In this document: piece after piece, positions 28,335 to 39,138 of the stretch | Layout of the letters: the number at the start of each line of letters is the position of its first letter | Position numbering within the stretch: position 1 is the stretch's first letter | Assembly (NCBI RefSeq): GCF_004524775.2 | Contig: NZ_CP119081.1 | Coordinates: 124,001 to 188,000 of the forward strand | Length of the DNA stretch: 64,000 bases | DNA from: Helcococcus ovis | GTDB lineage: Bacteria; Bacillota; Clostridia; Tissierellales; Peptoniphilaceae | Reading direction: 5' to 3' | The notes under the pieces: generated by a model | Seen by the model: the letters and a program-made list of their open reading frames with translations, nothing else | What the model was told of the DNA's origin: nothing | Databases searched by the model: none | Position numbers and translations under genes: made by a program

Positions 28335-28410
28335 GGGGGTATAGCTCAGTTGGGAGAGCGTCTGCCTTGCACGCAGAAGGCCAGGAGTTCGAATCTCCTT
28401 ACCTCCACCA
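28335..28410 (+). tRNA. tRNA-Ala(TGC)
   Basis: 76-nt cloverleaf with encoded CCA in the 16S-23S spacer. Anticodon TGC in CTTGCAC, and the G3-U70 wobble pair that specifies alanine is visible in the acceptor stem (GGGGGTA / TACCTCC). Confidence 0.97.
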
Positions 28411-28448
28411 TTTGAACCTAAAACAATTAAATATTATGAAATATTTCT

Positions 28449-31494
<3,046 letters not shown>

Positions 31495-31515
31495 AGAAAT
31501 ATTTCATAATATAGA

Positions 31516-31544
31516 TTGCAAAAGGTTTGAAAAAATGATATAAT
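31516..31544 (+). promoter_or_regulatory. Promoter between 23S and 5S genes
   Basis: TTGCAA (31516-31521), 17-nt spacer, TATAAT (31539-31544), ending 16 nt before the 5S 5' end, just beyond the 23S processing stem. Confidence 0.5.
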
Positions 31545-31560
31545 AGATTAGAAAAAAATG

Positions 31561-31674
31561 TGGTGACAATAGCGAAGGGGATACACCTGTACCCATCTCG
31601 AACACAGAAGTTAAGCCCTTCAACGCTGATGGTACTTGGCTGGTAACGGCCTGGGAGAGTAGGAAGTTGCCAAA
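31561..31674 (+). rRNA. rrf: 5S ribosomal RNA
   Basis: TGGTGACAATAGCGAAGGGGATACACC start, CCATCTCGAACACAGAAGTTAAG core and GTTGCCA end; about 114 nt, ends approximate. Would be matured by RNase M5 encoded at 15108. Confidence 0.95.
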
Positions 31675-31681
31675 TTGAGAA

Positions 31682-31708
31682 AACACTGAATCCATGAGGT
31701 TCAGTGTT
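31682..31708 (+). other. Hairpin between 5S and tRNA-Asn
   Basis: AACACTGAA-N9-TTCAGTGTT, perfect 9-bp stem without a T-tract; more likely a processing signal or attenuator than a full terminator, since three tRNAs follow. Confidence 0.55.
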
Positions 31709-31757
31709 GACTCTTATAAATCTGATCAAATGATCATATAATTGAATTAAATGATTT

Positions 31758-31832
31758 TCCTAGGTAGCTCAATGGCGGAGCACTCGGCTGTTAACCGATA
31801 GGTTGTGGGTTCGAGTCCCACCCTGGGAGCCA
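31758..31832 (+). tRNA. tRNA-Asn(GTT)
   Basis: 75 nt with encoded CCA. Acceptor TCCTAGG / CCTGGGA, anticodon GTT in CTGTTAA. Confidence 0.95.
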
Positions 31833-31836
31833 ATAT

Positions 31837-31925
31837 GCCGGGGTGGCGGAACAGGCAGACGCACAGGACTTAAAATCCTGCGGAGGTTAAACTCCGTATC
31901 GGTTCGATTCCGATCCTCGGCACCA
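31837..31925 (+). tRNA. tRNA-Leu(TAA)
   Basis: 89 nt, class II with long variable arm, encoded CCA. Anticodon loop CTTAAAA gives TAA. Confidence 0.95.
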
Positions 31926-31945
31926 TTTAATTTTTAATTTAATAT

Positions 31946-32022
<77 letters not shown>

Positions 32023-32032
32023 CACTCACTTT

Positions 32033-32063
32033 AGATGGCTAAATTTAGCCATCTTTATTTTTT
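32033..32063 (+). terminator. Terminator of the rRNA-tRNA operon
   Basis: AGATGGCTAAATTTAGCCATCT perfect palindrome followed by TTATTTTTTG. Confidence 0.9.
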
Positions 32064-32276
32064 GTTGCAGCAAAAGTATATCAAAATCTTAATCTCAGCT
32101 TATTTTATATAAATATTTAAGGTATTTTTATTCGAATATTTGTGAATTCATATCGTAGATAATATTTTTTTTAATAATTTTTTTATTAATTAAATTTTGT
32201 GTAGTGTTTGATCATTATTAAAAAAAATTAAATTAATAATGAAAAAATGAAAATAAAGTGGTATAATAAAACCGAT

Positions 32277-32304
32277 AAAAATAGTTAAATATATAACTAT
32301 TTTT
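32277..32304 (+). other. AT-rich hairpin upstream of the nuclease pair
   Basis: AAAAATAGTTA-N6-TAACTATTTTT perfect 11-bp stem followed by GTTTAAG, 60 nt before ATG 32364. Could terminate or attenuate read-through; the rest of 32064-32363 holds no ORF. Confidence 0.45.
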
Positions 32305-32363
32305 GTTTAAGCTAGCTAAATGGAATATATAATAGAGAAAGCATGATTTGAGGAGGTGAGATT

Positions 32364-32783
32364 ATGAATATAATATTATGTTTATCAAAAAATAAAGGTT
32401 TTACTTTTTTTAATCAAAGGCAGTCATTTGATAGAAATATGATTTTTGATATGATTATGCACGTCAATAATAGGAAGTTATACATTTCAAATTATACAAA
32501 AAAATTATTTGACAATTTGGAAATAAATTTAGAAAACATTTTTGTTTTGGATAAGCATAATAAAGAACAAATAGGAGAAGATGATTTTATCTTTATTGAA
32601 AAAAAAGAAGAATTAATTTTTTTTGAAAATGCTCCAAAGGAAATTGTTGTTTATAATTGGAATAGGGAGTATCCGACAGATTATTATTTTGAATTTGATT
32701 TTTCAGATTATTTAAAGATAAAAGAAGAATGTATAGTAGGCAATTCTCATGAAGAAATAACTAAAATAGTGTATAAAAAATAA
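32364..32783 (+). CDS. Conserved hypothetical protein linked to secreted endonuclease
   Basis: 139 aa behind GGAGGTGAG. The pattern NQRQSFDRNMIFD...LYISNYTKKLF near the start and YNWNREYPTDYYF...GNSHEEITKIVY at the end matches a small conserved Firmicute family. I recall it being labelled ribonuclease Z in databases, but no beta-lactamase-type HxHxDH motif is present, so that label looks wrong. No signal peptide, so cytoplasmic. It precedes the secreted nuclease gene by 12 nt in one transcript, suggesting a shared or protective role; this is inference. Confidence 0.6.
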   Translation: MNIILCLSKNKGFTFFNQRQSFDRNMIFDMIMHVNNRKLYISNYTKKLFDNLEINLENIFVLDKHNKEQIGEDDFIFIEKKEELIFFENAPKEIVVYNWNREYPTDYYFEFDFSDYLKIKEECIVGNSHEEITKIVYKK

Positions 32784-32795
32784 GAGGAGAAGAAA

Positions 32796-33650
32796 ATGAG
32801 AAAATTTAATAAAATTTTGATGATAATGTTGTTAGTATTAGGTGTTTTTGCATATAATTATTCAGATTATGCTGTAAATGCAAAAGTACAAGTTAAAAAT
32901 TCTTCTAAATGTAAATTATCATCTGAAAAATCTAAGAGGAAAAATATTAGAAAGGTAAAATCATACAAAAAAACTCCAAAGGTAAAAAGAGTAACTCGAA
33001 AACCTTCAAAATCAAGTGAAAAATTTAAGGAAGAGTTAAAAAAATCAAAATTATTTTATGATATAAAAAGTATTCCGGAGTTTGATGGAAATACTCCTTT
33101 TGTAGTATTAAATAATAATATTCCTGATTTTTCTAAAGAAGGAAAGTTACCAAATAGATATGAAGTATATTCAGAATTAGATTCTAAAAATAGAGTGGGA
33201 GAAGCAGTTGCTTTATTAGGATTAGATACTATGCCTACAGAAAAAAGAGGCAAAATTGGTATGGTAAAACCATCGGGATGGCAAACAATAAAATTTGATA
33301 TTGTTGATGGAAGATATTTATATAATAGATCTCACTTAATAGGATTCCAATTAGCTGGAGAAAATGCTAACAAAAAAAATTTAATGACAGGTACAAGATA
33401 TTTTAATGTGACTGGAATGTTACCATTTGAAAATATGGTTGCTGATTATATTAAAGAAACAAAGAATCATGTAATGTATAAAATAACACCAATTTTTAAG
33501 GATAATGAGCTTGTGGCAAGAGGAATTATAATGCAGGCAAAATCTGTAGAAGATAATGGTGAGGGAATAAGCTTTAATGTATATGTATATAATAATCAAC
33601 CTGGAATAACTATTGATTATAAAACAGGAAAAGCTGTTTTATCGAAATAA
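32796..33650 (+). CDS. Secreted DNA/RNA non-specific endonuclease (EndA/NUC family)
   Basis: 284 aa. N-terminal hydrophobic signal (residues 7-30), a very Lys/Ser-rich linker (about 35-80), then the NUC domain: YNRSHLIGFQL with catalytic His180 (NRSH in place of DRGH), ANKKNLMTGTRYFN with the metal-binding Asn, and GMLPFENMVADYI. Related to streptococcal EndA/streptodornases, which degrade extracellular DNA for nutrition, competence or escape from neutrophil traps. AGAGGAG site. Catalytic Asn/Ser variants of the DRGH motif are normal in this branch. Confidence 0.88.
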   Translation: MRKFNKILMIMLLVLGVFAYNYSDYAVNAKVQVKNSSKCKLSSEKSKRKNIRKVKSYKKTPKVKRVTRKPSKSSEKFKEELKKSKLFYDIKSIPEFDGNTPFVVLNNNIPDFSKEGKLPNRYEVYSELDSKNRVGEAVALLGLDTMPTEKRGKIGMVKPSGWQTIKFDIVDGRYLYNRSHLIGFQLAGENANKKNLMTGTRYFNVTGMLPFENMVADYIKETKNHVMYKITPIFKDNELVARGIIMQAKSVEDNGEGISFNVYVYNNQPGITIDYKTGKAVLSK

Positions 33651-33700
33651 ATAATGAAATTAGCTAGTTTTTTAATATTTTAATTCTATTGTATAATAAT

Positions 33701-33794
33701 AAAAAAAGTAGATATTGTGAATAATATTATCTGAAAATTAGATTTAAAATTTAATTTTTTAGATGTAGGTTCATTGTAAATATCTACTTTTTTT
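33701..33794 (+). ncRNA. Long structured hairpin, terminator or small RNA candidate
   Basis: AAAAAAAGTAGATATT (33701-33716) pairs with AATATCTACTTTTTTT (33779-33794); the 62-nt loop itself folds (ATCT...AGAT, AAAATTAGAT/ATTTAATTTT). A TATAAT lies at 33692-33697 just in front. Either an elaborate terminator for the nuclease gene or a ~90-nt RNA. Confidence 0.4.
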
Positions 33795-33897
33795 AATATT
33801 TTGGTTTGTAATATATTAATATGTAAGTTGTAATTACAATTAAAAGTATGAAATAAGTTAATTATTAGGTATAATAAATATGTAAATAATTAAAAAG

Positions 33898-34614
33898 TTG
33901 GTGATTATTATTAAAAATTTGAGTATAGCGATTGTTGATGATGAAAAAAGTGTAAGACAATTATATTTAGAATATGTAAATGAATGGGTTAAAAATAATG
34001 ATATGAATGCTGAAGTAATGTTATTTGAATCTGCTGAAGCATTTTTGTTTAATTATGAAGATAAGAGAGATTATGATATTATTTTGCTTGATTATGAAAT
34101 GAAAAAGATGAATGGTGCAGAACTAGCGAAAAAAATTCGTTATTATGATAAAAATGTTCAGATTTTATTTATAAGTGGATATAGCGAATATATTGGAATT
34201 GGATATGAAGTTGAGGCAATTAATTATTTGATTAAGCCTATTGATAAGAATAGATTGTTTGAATTATTTGAAAAAGCATTTGAGAGATTGCAAAAGTCTG
34301 ATAAATATGTTGTTTTTAAGACGGATGATGGAAATAGAAGATTAATGTTTAATAATATTTATTATATTTTAAGTGATAAGAATTATTTGAATATTTACTA
34401 TAATAGTGAAATTTATAAAGTAAGAATGACGATGAAGGAAGTTGAAGAAATTTTGGATAAAAGATTTCATAAATTGGATAGATCTACAATTATCAATATT
34501 GAAAAGATTGATTTTTTAAGTAGAACTGAGCTTTCACTGGATAATGGGATTAATTTGACTATTGGTAGGGGAAAATTTGAAGATATTAATCGAAAATTTA
34601 TTGAATATTTTTAG
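33898..34614 (+). CDS. LytTR-family response regulator
   Basis: Up to 238 aa. Receiver domain with acidic pair VDDE, phospho-acceptor Asp65 (LLDYEM), and Lys in YLIKPID; C-terminal LytTR DNA-binding domain (about 140-238; FHKLDRSTIINIEKIDFLS). Start uncertain: TTG 33898, GTG 33901 or TTG 33919, none with a strong ribosome site. AgrA/LytR-type regulators bind paired direct repeats and typically control exporters, bacteriocins or virulence. Paired with the kinase 8 nt downstream. Confidence 0.85.
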   Translation: MVIIIKNLSIAIVDDEKSVRQLYLEYVNEWVKNNDMNAEVMLFESAEAFLFNYEDKRDYDIILLDYEMKKMNGAELAKKIRYYDKNVQILFISGYSEYIGIGYEVEAINYLIKPIDKNRLFELFEKAFERLQKSDKYVVFKTDDGNRRLMFNNIYYILSDKNYLNIYYNSEIYKVRMTMKEVEEILDKRFHKLDRSTIINIEKIDFLSRTELSLDNGINLTIGRGKFEDINRKFIEYF

Positions 34615-34622
34615 GAGATTTT

Positions 34623-35288
34623 ATGAATTTTCTTGATAAAATTAGGTTGAAATTTGGTAGAAAAGATATATTAGAATATCAACAAACTTTGATTAATACT
34701 CATTTTGAAGAAGTTGAAAATATGTATCAAGATATGAGAAAATGGCGTCATAATTATAGAAATCATTTGCAAATTTTGAAAGCTTATTCTGAAAATAATG
34801 ATTTAGAATCTATTAAAAATTATTTAAATGAGTTAGAAAATGATTTACATTCAATTGCTCCTGTTATTAGGACAGGAAATAAAATGACTGATGCAATTGT
34901 AAATTCTAAAGTATCTATTGCAAAGGGAAAGAATATTAATGTTATAGTAGATGTTAATATTTCAAAGATTGTAGATATAAAAGAGGTTGATTTGACAACT
35001 ATTATTGGAAATTTATTTGATAATGCAATAGAAGCATCTATGGATTTGCCAAGGGAAGATAGATATATTAGATTATATATGGACATGAAAGGTAAGAAGC
35101 TTTATATTTCTTTTACTAATTTGACTAAGCTGAAGAAACAAGATAAGTTTGGAAATTTGTTTAAATCTACAAAAGGAATTAATCGTGGTTTAGGACTTAT
35201 ATCAATTGATGAAATTATTGAAAAATATAATGGGTATATTTCTAGAAATTCGGAAGATAATGCATTTACAACTGAAATATTAATTTGA
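34623..35288 (+). CDS. GHKL-type sensor kinase lacking a membrane sensor
   Basis: 221 aa, class HPK10 (AgrC/ComD-like) catalytic part only. Phospho-acceptor His43 in RHNYRNHL, N-box GNLFDNAIEAS, G-box NRGLGL. Usual members carry six or seven membrane helices upstream; here the protein begins directly in the dimerisation region and has no hydrophobic segment. It must sense an intracellular cue or work with a separate membrane partner. AGGAG precedes the ATG. Terminator follows immediately. Confidence 0.85.
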   Translation: MNFLDKIRLKFGRKDILEYQQTLINTHFEEVENMYQDMRKWRHNYRNHLQILKAYSENNDLESIKNYLNELENDLHSIAPVIRTGNKMTDAIVNSKVSIAKGKNINVIVDVNISKIVDIKEVDLTTIIGNLFDNAIEASMDLPREDRYIRLYMDMKGKKLYISFTNLTKLKKQDKFGNLFKSTKGINRGLGLISIDEIIEKYNGYISRNSEDNAFTTEILI

Positions 35289-35290
35289 AG

Positions 35291-35313
35291 ACTAGGTCGA
35301 CCTAGTTTTTTTT
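35291..35313 (+). terminator. Terminator after the two-component genes
   Basis: ACTAGGT-CG-ACCTAGT palindrome followed by eight T residues. Confidence 0.85.
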
Positions 35314-35404
35314 GTCCCAAAAATTGATTAATTCATCCCATAAATGTTTAAAAGTTAAATCTTGTGATAAAGTATGAATATATAAATTATTTATAGGAGG
35401 AATG

Positions 35405-37207
35405 ATGAAAAAATACGGAATTTTACAAAATGTATTTTATATGATAAAAGAAGCGTGGGAAGTTCGTAAAAACTTATTGCTGTTATTTGTTGTTATTAGT
35501 ATTTTTGCTAAAGTTGGATTGGCGATTGTTGAACTTTTTATTACACCTGAAATTGTAAAAATGATACAGCTTAAACAGGATTTTGGCTTAATAGTTATCT
35601 ATATAATTTGTATAGTAGGAATTTATTTTATTTTTGAAGCAATTAGGGATGTTGTTTTACAGTTTATTATTACACCGAAAATTGATGTAAGAACTAATTT
35701 AATTTTTAAGATTCTTAAAAGAAATTTAACAATGCCATATCAATTAACATTAAATTCTAAATTAAAACAAAATTTTAAGAGATGTCAAGAATTAACATCT
35801 AGTAATCATACTTTTTCTGAGTTAATTTTTGATTCTATAATAAACTTTGTTTCAAATTTTATTATGCTTGTAATATATATAAAACTATTATCAGTGCTTC
35901 CAATATTTTTAATAATTTTTACCGTTATTAGTAGTATGCTCTCATTTTATATAGGTAAAAAAATTAAAGATTGGAGATTTAATCATGCTGAGCAGGAAAA
36001 TGAATTTTTTGGAAAAACATATTATCTATATGAAAAATCATCTAATATTACTTCTGAAAAAGATATTAAAATGTTCGGTTTAAAATCGTGGTTTGATGAT
36101 ATATTCAATTTGGTTATTTTTTCATATGATTCCTTTTTGAGGAAAGCATCTAATAAAGAGTTTTTATCCGGTTTATTGGCTGCTATAATTGATTTATTTA
36201 GAAATGGTATAACCTATTATTATTTAATAAATTTGGTATTTAATAAGCAAATAGACGTTGCGGGTTTTATTTTATTATTCTCTGCACAAGGTAATTTTTC
36301 GAAAAATATTTTAGATGTTTTTAATGAAATGTATAATTTTGTTAAATATTCAAATGATGCAAATATTATTAGAAGTTTTTTAGAATATGAGGATCCTTAT
36401 AATTTAGATGATGGAATTGAAATTAACAATTTTGATGTAAATAATATTAACATTGAATTAAAAAATGTGTATTTTAAGTATCCGGAATCTGATGAATATA
36501 TTTTAGAAGATATAAACATGAAGATTAAACCTAGAGATAAAGTTGCGATAGTAGGTATGAATGGCTCTGGGAAAACTACTTTAATTAAGATAATTATTGG
36601 TTTTTTGGATCCGACAAAAGGTGAAGTTTTATTGAATGGAAAAAATATTAAGCAATATAGAAGAAGAGATTATTATAAAATTTTTTCTGCAGTATTTCAG
36701 GATTATTCAATCATTCCTGATAAATTAAAATATAATATAACACAAGATTTTAAAGATAATAATATCGAGAAAATCAACAAAATAATAGAGCTTTCCGGAT
36801 TAAAGGAAAAGGTTGATTCTCTAGAAAAAGGTATAGATACAGTCCTAATGAAGCATGTTTATGAAGAAGGACAGGAGCTTTCCGGTGGAGAAATCCAAAA
36901 ATTATTATTAGCTAGAGCTTTATATAGAAATTCTCCATTTTTAATTTTAGACGAGCCGACTGCTGCACTTGACCCGATTGCTGAGAGAGATTTATATAAT
37001 AAGTATAATCAATTGACAAGTAGTGCTACTTCTATATTTATTTCTCATAGAATGGCATCGACTAGATTTTGTGATTATATTTTATTAGTAAAGGATAAGA
37101 AAATTTTAGAAAAAGGAACACATGATGAACTTATTAATTTAGGTGGAGAGTATAAGTATTTATTTGATGTTCAAAGTAAGTATTATAGGGAGGGAGAAAA
37201 TGTTTGA
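35405..37207 (+). CDS. ABC exporter half-transporter 1 (fused membrane and ATPase domains)
   Basis: 600 aa from ATG 35405; ATG 35402 is only 1 nt from AGGAGG. Six membrane helices (about residues 20-315), then an ATPase domain with Walker A GMNGSGKTT near 385, Q-loop FQDYS, signature LSGGEIQK, Walker B LILDEPTAALDP and H-loop FISHRM. Forms a likely heterodimer with the next protein, whose gene overlaps by 8 nt. Substrate unknown; peptides or drugs are typical. Follows the LytTR/GHKL genes, which often control such exporters. Confidence 0.88.
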   Translation: MKKYGILQNVFYMIKEAWEVRKNLLLLFVVISIFAKVGLAIVELFITPEIVKMIQLKQDFGLIVIYIICIVGIYFIFEAIRDVVLQFIITPKIDVRTNLIFKILKRNLTMPYQLTLNSKLKQNFKRCQELTSSNHTFSELIFDSIINFVSNFIMLVIYIKLLSVLPIFLIIFTVISSMLSFYIGKKIKDWRFNHAEQENEFFGKTYYLYEKSSNITSEKDIKMFGLKSWFDDIFNLVIFSYDSFLRKASNKEFLSGLLAAIIDLFRNGITYYYLINLVFNKQIDVAGFILLFSAQGNFSKNILDVFNEMYNFVKYSNDANIIRSFLEYEDPYNLDDGIEINNFDVNNINIELKNVYFKYPESDEYILEDINMKIKPRDKVAIVGMNGSGKTTLIKIIIGFLDPTKGEVLLNGKNIKQYRRRDYYKIFSAVFQDYSIIPDKLKYNITQDFKDNNIEKINKIIELSGLKEKVDSLEKGIDTVLMKHVYEEGQELSGGEIQKLLLARALYRNSPFLILDEPTAALDPIAERDLYNKYNQLTSSATSIFISHRMASTRFCDYILLVKDKKILEKGTHDELINLGGEYKYLFDVQSKYYREGENV

Positions 37208-39035
37208 AAAAATTAAAGTTTATTTTAGAAGTTTAAGTTATTTATTTAATAATTTTAAAAAATATATGATTTTTGTAATTGTTTCATCAATTATGAAATC
37301 TCTTCTTCCACTTATTTTAATTTATACTACAGCGAGAATGGTGGAGCATATAACCATTGGTGGAAATGAAAAAAATGTAATTATATGGGCATCAATTACT
37401 ATTATATCAATATTTCTGGTTAAAGTCGTATTTGAAAAATTTGAGTCATTGTTTAAAAAAGAATATAGTAAGGTAATGATGATTTATAATAATCTTTTAA
37501 GAAAAGTACTTAATAATATGGATTATAAGGATTGTGAAAATCCTGAAATGATTTCAAAATTAAGAAATATAAGACAAATTCAAAATTTTACAGGAAAAGG
37601 AATTTTATCTCCAATTTATAATATTGATGAAATTGTTTCATCAATTACATTGATTATTGGGGGAATGGCATTAACTATTTCGTTTTTTAATAGTTATATT
37701 CCTGAAACTAGTAAATATGCTATATTAAATAGCACATGGGTTAATTTAGTATTTATTGCAGTTTTAATTATTACATCTGTTTTAGTAACAAAATTTGAAG
37801 TTATGTATGATTCTGTTTGGAAAGTAATTATGAATGCTGGGACACTTGGAAATAACCTATTTAGTTTTTATGGATTTATAATAAATGATTCTAAAAGGGC
37901 TGTAGATGTAAGAATGTACAACCAAGATAAGATTTCTTTGAATTTGATGAAACTAAACACGACATTTTCTACGGGTGGTGTTTTGGATAAAGCATTAAAA
38001 AGTGACGGTAAAAATTTTAAGATTTTAAAATCATTTGTTGCAAAAATTCAACTTTTAATTATATATGTTTTTGTAATTATTAAAGCATTTGAGGGTGCTA
38101 TAACCATAGGTATGCTAACTCAATATATTGGAAGTATAACTCAAATTACGATAGGAATTACACTTTTAGTTTCAAGCTTGGGATATATCTTAAATAATTA
38201 TGAGTATATAAAAGAAGCATTAGACTATTTAGAATATGATAAAACCATGTATAATGGTTCATTGACCACTGAAAAGAGAGCCGATAGAAAATATGAGGTT
38301 GAATTTAGAAATGTTTCATTTAAATATCCGGGATGTGATAATTTTGTACTTAAAAATATAAATTTGAAGTTTGAATTGGGTAAGAGATTAGCTATAGTTG
38401 GACAAAATGGTAGTGGAAAGTCTACATTTATAAAACTTTTAATTAGGTTGTATGATCCAAATGAAGGACAAGTTTTGCTTAATGGAATAGATATCAGAAA
38501 ATATAATTATAAGGATTATTTGAAAATATTTTCAGTAGTATTTCAAGATTTTGATTTATTTGCATTTCCTATTGCACAGAATATCTCAGGTTCCATAAAT
38601 TATGATAAAGAAAAAGTAATTAAAGCACTTGAAGATGTTGGAATGATGGATAGAGTTTCAAATATGAAAAATGGTATTGACACTTATTTATATAAAGATA
38701 TTGACAAAGAAGGAGTTGACGTTTCAGGTGGAGAAGCTCAAAAAATAGCTATTGCAAGAGCGTTATACCAGGATGCAGCATTTATAATATTAGATGAGCC
38801 GACTGCAGCACTTGATCCACTTGCAGAACAAGAAATTTATGAAAAATTAGGAAGCATTGTTCAAGATAGAACTGCAATATTTATTTCTCATAGATTATCA
38901 TCATGTAAATTCTCGGATAATATACTTGTTTTTGATAAAGGAAGTATAGTTGAAGAAGGAAATCATAATGAATTAGTGATAAAATCAGGAAAATATAAAG
39001 ATTTGTGGGATGCACAAGCCGGATATTATGTGTAA
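37200..39035 (+). CDS. ABC exporter half-transporter 2
   Basis: 611 aa from ATG 37200 behind GGGAGG; an upstream in-frame ATG (37143) lies within the previous gene and lacks a ribosome site. Five to six membrane helices to about 350, ATPase with Walker A GQNGSGKST, FQDFD, signature VSGGEAQK (V for L), LDEPTAALDP, FISHRL. Both partners keep a full set of ATPase residues, so two active sites are expected. Ends before a terminator. Confidence 0.88.
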   Translation: MFEKIKVYFRSLSYLFNNFKKYMIFVIVSSIMKSLLPLILIYTTARMVEHITIGGNEKNVIIWASITIISIFLVKVVFEKFESLFKKEYSKVMMIYNNLLRKVLNNMDYKDCENPEMISKLRNIRQIQNFTGKGILSPIYNIDEIVSSITLIIGGMALTISFFNSYIPETSKYAILNSTWVNLVFIAVLIITSVLVTKFEVMYDSVWKVIMNAGTLGNNLFSFYGFIINDSKRAVDVRMYNQDKISLNLMKLNTTFSTGGVLDKALKSDGKNFKILKSFVAKIQLLIIYVFVIIKAFEGAITIGMLTQYIGSITQITIGITLLVSSLGYILNNYEYIKEALDYLEYDKTMYNGSLTTEKRADRKYEVEFRNVSFKYPGCDNFVLKNINLKFELGKRLAIVGQNGSGKSTFIKLLIRLYDPNEGQVLLNGIDIRKYNYKDYLKIFSVVFQDFDLFAFPIAQNISGSINYDKEKVIKALEDVGMMDRVSNMKNGIDTYLYKDIDKEGVDVSGGEAQKIAIARALYQDAAFIILDEPTAALDPLAEQEIYEKLGSIVQDRTAIFISHRLSSCKFSDNILVFDKGSIVEEGNHNELVIKSGKYKDLWDAQAGYYV

Positions 39036-39083
39036 AAAATATTTTGAATTTTTTATAAAAAAATATTATAATTAAATAAATTA

Positions 39084-39120
39084 AATTTAGCCCTAAGTTA
39101 ACTTTTAGGGCTAAATTTTT
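39084..39120 (+). terminator. Terminator after the ABC exporter pair
   Basis: AATTTAGCCCTAA / TTAGGGCTAAATT, 13-bp stem with 8-nt loop, then TTTTT. Confidence 0.85.
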
Positions 39121-39138
39121 AGATAAGAGGGATTGAAT

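Noticed and set aside
33898-35288. Complete agr-type quorum-sensing system
   Set aside because: No AgrB processing protease or AgrD peptide gene is found nearby and the kinase has no membrane sensor.
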